Positions 1 through 5,481 of a stretch of 5,481 bases of DNA are shown here, in pieces. Numbering within the stretch: the stretch's first letter is position 1; every line of letters begins with the position of its first letter. Source of the stretch: Thermaceae bacterium (lineage in GTDB: Bacteria; Deinococcota; Deinococci; Deinococcales; Marinithermaceae); NCBI GenBank assembly GCA_015490435.1, contig WFXV01000110.1, positions 1-5,481 of the forward strand. The letters run 5' to 3'. The notes under the pieces were generated by a model. That model was not told the origin of the DNA. It saw only the letters and a program-made list of their open reading frames with translations, and searched no databases. Position numbers and translations under genes: made by a program.

Positions 1-2031
<2,031 letters not shown>

Positions 2032-2067
2032 AAAAGGGGGCCGGGCGCGCGCCCGGCCCCTTTGGTT
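2032..2067. terminator. Bidirectional intrinsic terminator between convergent carB and rplS
   Basis: Arms GGGGCCGGGC (2037-2046) and GCCCGGCCCC (2051-2060) form a perfect 10-bp G/C stem around a GCGC loop. On the plus strand the stem is followed by TTTGGTTT (2061-2068). On the minus strand it is followed by CTTTTC, copied from the A run at 2032-2035. The hairpin begins 5 bases after the carB stop and lies 17 bases beyond the rplS stop, so one element can end both convergent transcripts. The T tracts are short, but the stem is very stable, as is usual in high-G+C thermophiles. Confidence 0.85.
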
Positions 2068-2077
2068 TCGGTGGCCT

Positions 2078-2491
2078 TTACTCCTCTTCCTCCGCCTTCG
2101 CCTTCGGCTGCTTCCCAGCGCCCTGGTTCATCCGGCGGAGGTCCGGCTTGATCCGGGCGGCCTTGCCCCGGCGCTCGCGCAGGTAGTAGAGCTTGGCCCG
2201 CCGCACCCGGCCGCGGAAGGTGACCTCGACCTTGTCGATGAGGGGCGAGTGCATGGGGAAGATCCGCTCCACCCCCACGCCGTGGGAGATCTTGCGCACG
2301 GTGAAGCTCGAGTTCAGACCGTTGTGCTTGATCTTGATGACCGTGCCCTCGAAGGCCTGGAGGCGGGTGCGGTTCCCCTCCTTGACCTTGTAGACCACCC
2401 GCACCGTGTCCCCGGGACGGAACTCGGGGATGTCGGTTCGGTAGTAGGGCTTTTCGACGACTTTCAAAAGCGCGCCTTTGTTGATTCGCAT
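2078..2491 (-). CDS. rplS: 50S ribosomal protein L19
   Basis: L19 sits at the 30S-50S interface of the ribosome and helps form an intersubunit bridge. The 137-residue product shows the family landmarks: FRPGDTVRV (24-32), the SH3-like barrel core with FEGTVI (47-52), GVGVERIFPMHSP (71-83), and the basic RGRVRRAKLYYLRER stretch (about 93-107). The C-terminal tail is lysine/glutamate rich and ends in four glutamates; such variable charged tails also occur on Thermus L19, which is slightly longer. The ATG at 2489-2491 was chosen over an in-frame start 63 codons upstream because AAGGAG lies 6 bases before it, homology begins there, and the longer reading would run through the -10 element and leader hairpins and into the slpA terminator. 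It is transcribed from its own promoter just downstream of slpA and converges on carB. No trmD or rimM gene, the usual partners in many bacteria, is seen next to it in this window. Confidence 0.97.
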   Translation of the reverse strand: MRINKGALLKVVEKPYYRTDIPEFRPGDTVRVVYKVKEGNRTRLQAFEGTVIKIKHNGLNSSFTVRKISHGVGVERIFPMHSPLIDKVEVTFRGRVRRAKLYYLRERRGKAARIKPDLRRMNQGAGKQPKAKAEEEE

Positions 2492-2553
2492 CCCGTTCTC
2501 CTTCCCAAGCGGAGCCCCTTTGGGCTCATTGGTCCACGGCCCGAAGGCCAGCG
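2492..2553 (-). promoter_or_regulatory. rplS 5' leader with two hairpins and Shine-Dalgarno site
   Basis: Between the predicted start of transcription (about 2553) and the ATG lie roughly 62 bases. Reading on the minus strand, GGCC-TTCG-GGCC (2549-2538) is a 4-bp stem closed by a cUUCGg tetraloop, one of the most stable RNA loops. Then GAGCCC-AAAG-GGGCTC (2527-2512) is a perfect 6-bp stem. The Shine-Dalgarno AAGGAG (2503-2498) follows 8 bases later, with 6 bases to the ATG. The site itself is not inside either stem. The hairpins are seen directly; a role in L19 autoregulation is only a guess. Confidence 0.6.
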
Positions 2554-2559
2554 CTCCTG

Positions 2560-2590
2560 AGTATACCTGTCTCTCCCGAGAAAAGAAAAC
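2560..2590 (-). promoter_or_regulatory. Probable rplS promoter
   Basis: TATACT on the minus strand (2565-2560) matches the sigma-A -10 consensus TATAAT at five of six positions and stands out in this G/C-rich gap. It lies 68 bases before the rplS ATG. The -35 is poor: at a 17-bp spacing the hexamer is TTTCTT, inside the T-rich tail of the slpA terminator. The -10 is convincing, the -35 is not, so the promoter may be weak in isolation or use an activator. Confidence 0.6.
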
Positions 2591-2615
2591 CCCCGGGGCC
2601 GGGCCCCGGGGGTTT
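2577..2615 (-). terminator. Intrinsic terminator of slpA
   Basis: A 29-base perfect palindrome has arms AAACCCCCGGGGCC (2587-2600) and GGCCCCGGGGGTTT (2602-2615) around a single central base, so in RNA about 12 bp form around a small loop. On the minus strand the stem is followed by a TTTTCTTTTCTC tail (2588-2577, overlapping the last stem pairs). It starts 12 bases after the slpA stop codon (TAA, 2630-2628). This is a textbook Rho-independent terminator and separates slpA from rplS. Confidence 0.92.
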
Positions 2616-2627
2616 CCGAACGACGCC

Positions 2628-5153
2628 TTAGAAGTTGACCTGGTAGGAGATCTGGAAGGCGTCGGCGAAGTTGCCCGCATCGTCGACGGCGCTCAGGAAG
2701 GTCGCGGTCAGGTCGTAGTAGGTCCAGGAGAGCAGGAAGCCGGTGAGGGTACCGGAGTTGGCGCCGTCGGTGCTGTAGATGTAGGAAGTACCGGCGTCAA
2801 AGGCCTTATCCGCCTCACCCACGGTGAAGCTCGCAACGTTGGTCGCGGAGTAGCTGGAGTAGCCCGCACGGAACTCGGAGTGGGCGAAGAGGAACTCCTT
2901 GAACTTCACGCCGGCGAACCACTTGGTCTCTGCCGAGCCGCCGGAGCTGCTGCGCGCCACGTAGCCCGCCGCCAGGGCCGGCTTGAGCGGCAGCGCGAAG
3001 GGATCGGTCTCGACCTTGAGACCGTACTTGACGGTGTTGGTGCCGGCGGTCATGTCGGCGAAGTAGCCACCAAGCAGCAGGACGTCGAGCGGGCCGAACT
3101 TGCCGCTGTAGTCGCCGTAGACGTCGAGGTTGGTCTGCGGGGCGACGTAGTCGGTGTTGTAGGCGACGGTGAAGTTCAGGCCCTTCACAAACGCCTGATC
3201 CGAGCCACCGTCGTGGCTGAGCTTGGCGCCGTAGGCACTCTCGTAGCTGCCACCGGGGGCCGCGCCGGGGATCGAGGACTGGGCGGTGCCCGCCTGGGCG
3301 GCGTTCTTGTAGTAGCCCTCGAGGCTGAGCGCGCCGAGCGCCACCTTGCCGGTCACGCCGTAGGCGGAGTAGTCGTTGCCGGTGAGGGTGTAGGCGTCGT
3401 AGTAGCCGGTGAGGGTGAAGGCGCCGAAGCCGGCCTCGAGGTTCACGCCGTAACCGGACTGGTCGGCCGCGAAGGGCGCGGCGTTATAATCCGAGCCAGC
3501 GGAGAAGTTGGCGTCGCTGGAAGCCATGTTGGTGGTGGTCACGCTGGCCGCGATGTTCCGGTAGTTGCCCTTCACGGTGACGGCACCGAGCTCGAGCTTG
3601 CCGATGAAGTAGTAGCTGGTCGCCGCAGTGGCGTCGCTGAAGTACTCGCCCTTCACGCAGACCGGCCCAAACTGCGCCTTGGCGTCCACGCCCCAGATCG
3701 GGTTCGCAAGGCTATCCTGCTGGACGTAGGAGCCACCGATGCTGAAGTTCTCGATGGGCGAGAGCGCGACCCGGCCAGCGTAGAAGTAGTCATAGGTGAC
3801 AGGCGAGGAAAGCGCTCCGTTGTTGCCGTAGACGAAGGTGACGGTAGCACCGAGGAAGCCGGGCTTCAGGGTGGCGACGATGCCGTGGCCGTAGGAGTTC
3901 GCGTCGTTGTCGAAGACGTACTCGGTGAACTTGGCGTTCACGCTACGGCCGAAGACCAGGCTCAGGGTCTGCCCTTCGGCGATCCCAAGGGTGGTCTTCA
4001 CCGAATCTACGGTGAGCTCGAAGGGGGAAGCAGTGTCGCCTTCGGCAGGGTTCGCCCAGCTACCCGAGATGCTGAACTGGAAGAGCTCCTTGTAGGTGTT
4101 CAGGCCGTCGCCGTCAGAGGTGCCGGTGAGCTTGCCGGTCTGGAACTTGACGGAGAGGTCGGCCGTGGTCTCGCCCGGGGTGCTCTCGAGCCCCTCGGCC
4201 TCGTCGACCTTCTCGCCGTCGTCGTCGCCGTCACCGGTGCTGAAGACGTTCTTGCTCTTCCAGAAGAGGCGGTCCACGTCGTAGTCGGCGAAGCCGCTGG
4301 CGTCGACCGCCTTGTAGGTCAGGCTGAGCGAGCCGGAGATGGTGAAGGCGTTCCGCTCAAGGGTGCTGACCTTGCCCTCGAGCTCGGTGACCTTGCCCGC
4401 AAGGCCGGCCACGTCGCCGGAGAGCGCCTGCACGTACTCGGTCAGCGCCTTGAGGTCGGAAGCCTTGGCAAAGCCCTGGGGCTGGGCCTGCTTGAGGGCG
4501 ACGACCTCCTTCTCGAGGGCGGCCACCCGATCCTGCAGGCCGAGCACGTCCTGGTTCAGCATCACGGCCAGCTCGTTCAGGGCCTTAATGCTGTCGGCGT
4601 TGGCCTCGGCCAGGCCCTTGGCGCTGTCCGCCGCCGCCATGGCCGCCTCGGCCTTGGCCGCCGCGGCATCGGCCGCCACCGCCGCCGCCTCGACCTTGGC
4701 CTCGAGCTCCTTGAGCGCGACCATGTCCATGCCGGCGGGCTTCATCTTCTTGAGCTCGTCGATGGCCGCCTGGAGCTTGGCCATGTCACCCTTGGTGGCG
4801 GCGTTGTCCTCGAGCGCCGAGACCCGCACACCCAGGGAAGCGAGCTCAGCCGCCAGCTCCTGCACCGCGTTCCGGAGCGCGGCCAGGGTCTCCTGGTCCA
4901 CACCCGCCTTGAACTCGGCCCGGAGCCGCTCCAGGAGGCGGTAGATCAGAAGCGCCGCCTGGTAACGGGTGAGGAACTCGTTGCCGCGGTAGGTACCATC
5001 CGGGAAGCCCAGGATGATGCCTTCATCCGCGAGCTTGTAGACGGCCTCCTCGGCCCAGTGGCCGGGGGGCACGTCCGAGAACTTGGCCGCCGGCGCCACG
5101 CTCAAAGCGAGCACGGCGAGCAGCCCTGCTACGAGTAGCCCTGCCTTCTTCAT
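2628..5153 (-). CDS. slpA: SlpA-type S-layer / outer-membrane beta-barrel protein with SLH domain and coiled coil
   Basis: This 841-residue protein should be the main envelope protein, linking the outer layer to the cell wall. It starts with a Sec signal peptide: MKK, a hydrophobic run (4-20), and likely cleavage after APAA near residue 23. One SLH domain (about 25-75) follows, with FSDVPPGHWA, a GFPDGTY turn (49-55) and TR at 62-63; SLH domains bind secondary wall polymers on peptidoglycan. Residues about 72-265 are an alanine-rich, heptad-like coiled coil, suited to a trimeric stalk. From about 270 to the end, alternating hydrophobic and Gly/Tyr/Ser/Thr strands suggest a beta-barrel, and the terminal QVNF with a final Phe is the classic barrel assembly signal. 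This architecture matches Thermus SlpA and Deinococcus SlpA, now viewed as trimeric outer-membrane proteins. It is somewhat shorter than T. thermophilus SlpA (about 917 residues, from memory). There is a single cysteine (499). The ATG has an AAGGGGGTG ribosome site. It is monocistronic, with its own leader and terminator. Confidence 0.93.
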   Translation of the reverse strand: MKKAGLLVAGLLAVLALSVAPAAKFSDVPPGHWAEEAVYKLADEGIILGFPDGTYRGNEFLTRYQAALLIYRLLERLRAEFKAGVDQETLAALRNAVQELAAELASLGVRVSALEDNAATKGDMAKLQAAIDELKKMKPAGMDMVALKELEAKVEAAAVAADAAAAKAEAAMAAADSAKGLAEANADSIKALNELAVMLNQDVLGLQDRVAALEKEVVALKQAQPQGFAKASDLKALTEYVQALSGDVAGLAGKVTELEGKVSTLERNAFTISGSLSLTYKAVDASGFADYDVDRLFWKSKNVFSTGDGDDDGEKVDEAEGLESTPGETTADLSVKFQTGKLTGTSDGDGLNTYKELFQFSISGSWANPAEGDTASPFELTVDSVKTTLGIAEGQTLSLVFGRSVNAKFTEYVFDNDANSYGHGIVATLKPGFLGATVTFVYGNNGALSSPVTYDYFYAGRVALSPIENFSIGGSYVQQDSLANPIWGVDAKAQFGPVCVKGEYFSDATAATSYYFIGKLELGAVTVKGNYRNIAASVTTTNMASSDANFSAGSDYNAAPFAADQSGYGVNLEAGFGAFTLTGYYDAYTLTGNDYSAYGVTGKVALGALSLEGYYKNAAQAGTAQSSIPGAAPGGSYESAYGAKLSHDGGSDQAFVKGLNFTVAYNTDYVAPQTNLDVYGDYSGKFGPLDVLLLGGYFADMTAGTNTVKYGLKVETDPFALPLKPALAAGYVARSSSGGSAETKWFAGVKFKEFLFAHSEFRAGYSSYSATNVASFTVGEADKAFDAGTSYIYSTDGANSGTLTGFLLSWTYYDLTATFLSAVDDAGNFADAFQISYQVNF

Positions 5154-5161
5154 ACCTCTCT

Positions 5162-5288
5162 ACACCCCCTTCAGGTGTCTGGGGGTAGCCGCGGGGCGAG
5201 TTGCCGCGTTTCCTCTCCCGCGTCGCTACCCCGTAAGGGCACGCCCAAAACTCCACCAAAGGATTTCAGCAAAGTCTCACGCGTGCCC
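5162..5288 (-). promoter_or_regulatory. Structured 5' leader of slpA mRNA
   Basis: Three pairings are visible. First, GGGCACGC (5288-5281) with GCGTGCCC (5244-5237), a perfect 8-bp stem with a 36-base loop, would sit at the very 5' end of the predicted transcript. Second, GGGGTAGC (5232-5225) with GCTACCCC (5189-5182), continued by CCCGCG pairing with CGCGGG (5222-5217 with 5195-5190) after a 2-base bulge, gives 14 bp. Third, ACCCCC (5186-5181) with GGGGGT (5169-5164) would cover the ribosome binding site and competes with the second. From the predicted start the leader is about 135 bases. The slpA mRNA of T. thermophilus is known for a leader of similar length. The pairings are seen in the sequence; regulation is inferred. 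Confidence 0.55.
5163..5171 (-). promoter_or_regulatory. Shine-Dalgarno site of slpA
   Basis: On the minus strand AAGGGGGTG (5171-5163) matches the ideal AAGGAGGTG in eight of nine positions and leaves 9 bases to the ATG at 5153. A second purine run, GAGAGGT, abuts the ATG but is too close to act as the main site. The G run can pair with a C run just upstream (5186-5181), so access to the site may depend on leader folding. Confidence 0.75.
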
Positions 5289-5295
5289 AAGGCCA

Positions 5296-5325
5296 ATGGT
5301 ACGGGGCGATTACCGGCGGTGTCAA
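5296..5325 (-). promoter_or_regulatory. Probable slpA promoter, with the -35 in the insertion-sequence end
   Basis: On the minus strand TTGACA (5325-5320) is a perfect -35 hexamer, followed by an 18-bp spacer and TACCAT (5301-5296), which matches TATAAT at four of six positions. Transcription would begin at about 5288, precisely where the leader's first stem starts. No better promoter is seen between here and the slpA ATG. The TTGACA is also the probable terminal sequence of the adjacent insertion sequence (TGTCAA on the plus strand), so this may be a hybrid promoter. Confidence 0.45.
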
Positions 5326-5481
5326 GGAAATGTAGTCGGTCAACACATTTGAGACTCTTTGGGGACCGACTCCTTTTGCATCATAGCCAGGAACTCGAGG
5401 GGCGCGAGACCGTTGAGGGCCCGGTGCGGTCGTTCGCGGTTGTAGTAGTCCAGATAGGCATTGAGCTCCTTCTGAAGCTCA
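5320..5481 (-). mobile_element. 3' end of an IS481/IS3-like insertion sequence (continues beyond window)
   Basis: The region contains the tail of a DDE transposase and, beyond its stop, a probable terminal inverted repeat starting TGTCAAGGAAATG at 5320 and running on to CAACACA near 5347. IS481-family ends usually begin TGT, which fits. The transposase stop codon falls inside this repeat. A second possible tip, TGT at 5331, cannot be excluded because the other end and the target duplication are not in the window. The element lies immediately upstream of slpA and points the same way. Confidence 0.7.
5340..5481 (-). CDS. DDE transposase (integrase core), C-terminal 46 residues only
   Basis: The frame reads in from the right edge and ends at TGA (5342-5340). 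It carries the tail motif of IS481/IS3 transposases: YLDYYNRERPHRALNG followed by LAPLEFLA, that is, YNxxRPHxALxGxxPxxxL. In these enzymes the motif lies shortly after the third catalytic acidic residue of the DDE triad, which is off the window, as are the other two and the helix-turn-helix. The enzyme would bind the element's inverted repeats and catalyse strand transfer. IS481 is favoured over IS3 because the visible tip begins TGT, but the fragment is too short to settle this. Nothing in the visible part is broken. Confidence 0.88.
   Translation of the reverse strand, partial: ELQKELNAYLDYYNRERPHRALNGLAPLEFLAMMQKESVPKESQMC

Noticed and set aside
2492..2680. N-terminal extension of rplS by 63 codons.
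   Set aside because: The extension would cross the TATACT element and the slpA terminator, has no L19 similarity, and the ATG at 2491 has its own AAGGAG site.
2478..5138. An 886-codon open frame on the plus strand, antisense to slpA and part of rplS.
   Set aside because: Its product is a low-complexity Gly/Val/Glu/Leu-rich string with no domain, and it lies opposite a clearly real gene. G/C-rich third positions make such antisense frames stay open by chance.
5023..5259. A 78-codon minus-strand frame starting in the slpA leader, as a possible leader peptide.
   Set aside because: It runs far into slpA in another frame, is Arg/Gly-rich like other shadow frames, and has no clear ribosome site.
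5154..5319. A CRISPR array, tRNA or attachment site in the gap upstream of slpA.
   Set aside because: There are no direct repeats with spacers, no tRNA cloverleaf and no integrase site; the inverted repeats are better read as mRNA leader structure.
5083..5352. An 89-codon plus-strand frame over the slpA start, leader and insertion-sequence tip.
   Set aside because: It is antisense to the signal peptide of SlpA and the leader hairpins, with no ribosome site or family resemblance.

Overview
The window looks like chromosomal DNA from a high-G+C thermophile of the Deinococcus-Thermus phylum, most likely family Thermaceae (Thermus, Oceanithermus or Marinithermus relatives). The strongest clue is a SlpA-type envelope protein that joins one N-terminal S-layer homology (SLH) domain, a long coiled coil and an outer-membrane beta-barrel ending in phenylalanine. 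The Thermus-like sequence of ribosomal protein L19 and the strong G/C preference at third codon positions agree. The genus cannot be fixed from this sequence alone.

Layout from left to right. Positions 1-2031 (+) hold the C-terminal two thirds of carB, the large subunit of carbamoyl-phosphate synthetase; its N-terminus lies outside the window. A strong palindromic terminator (about 2032-2063) separates it from the convergent gene rplS (2078-2491, -), which encodes ribosomal protein L19. rplS has its own -10 element, a structured leader of about 60 nt and a clear Shine-Dalgarno site. Upstream of it on the same strand, slpA (2628-5153, -) occupies almost half the window and ends at a 14-bp-stem terminator. 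The 186 bases between slpA and the next coding region hold a structured leader and a probable promoter. Positions 5320-5481 hold the end of an insertion sequence: the last 46 codons of an IS481/IS3-type DDE transposase and a probable terminal inverted repeat.

The genes do not form one pathway. carB serves arginine and pyrimidine synthesis, rplS translation, and slpA the cell envelope. Each appears to be a separate transcription unit with its own terminator.

The most interesting spot is the slpA upstream region. The probable tip of the insertion sequence reads TTGACA outward, a perfect -35 hexamer, and sits 18 bp from a plausible -10 (TACCAT), so slpA may be driven by a promoter that the insertion sequence completes. 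The predicted transcript begins with a stem-loop, followed by a second long hairpin whose arm could alternatively pair with the slpA Shine-Dalgarno sequence. I did not find a clearly new multi-gene system; all four coding regions belong to known families.
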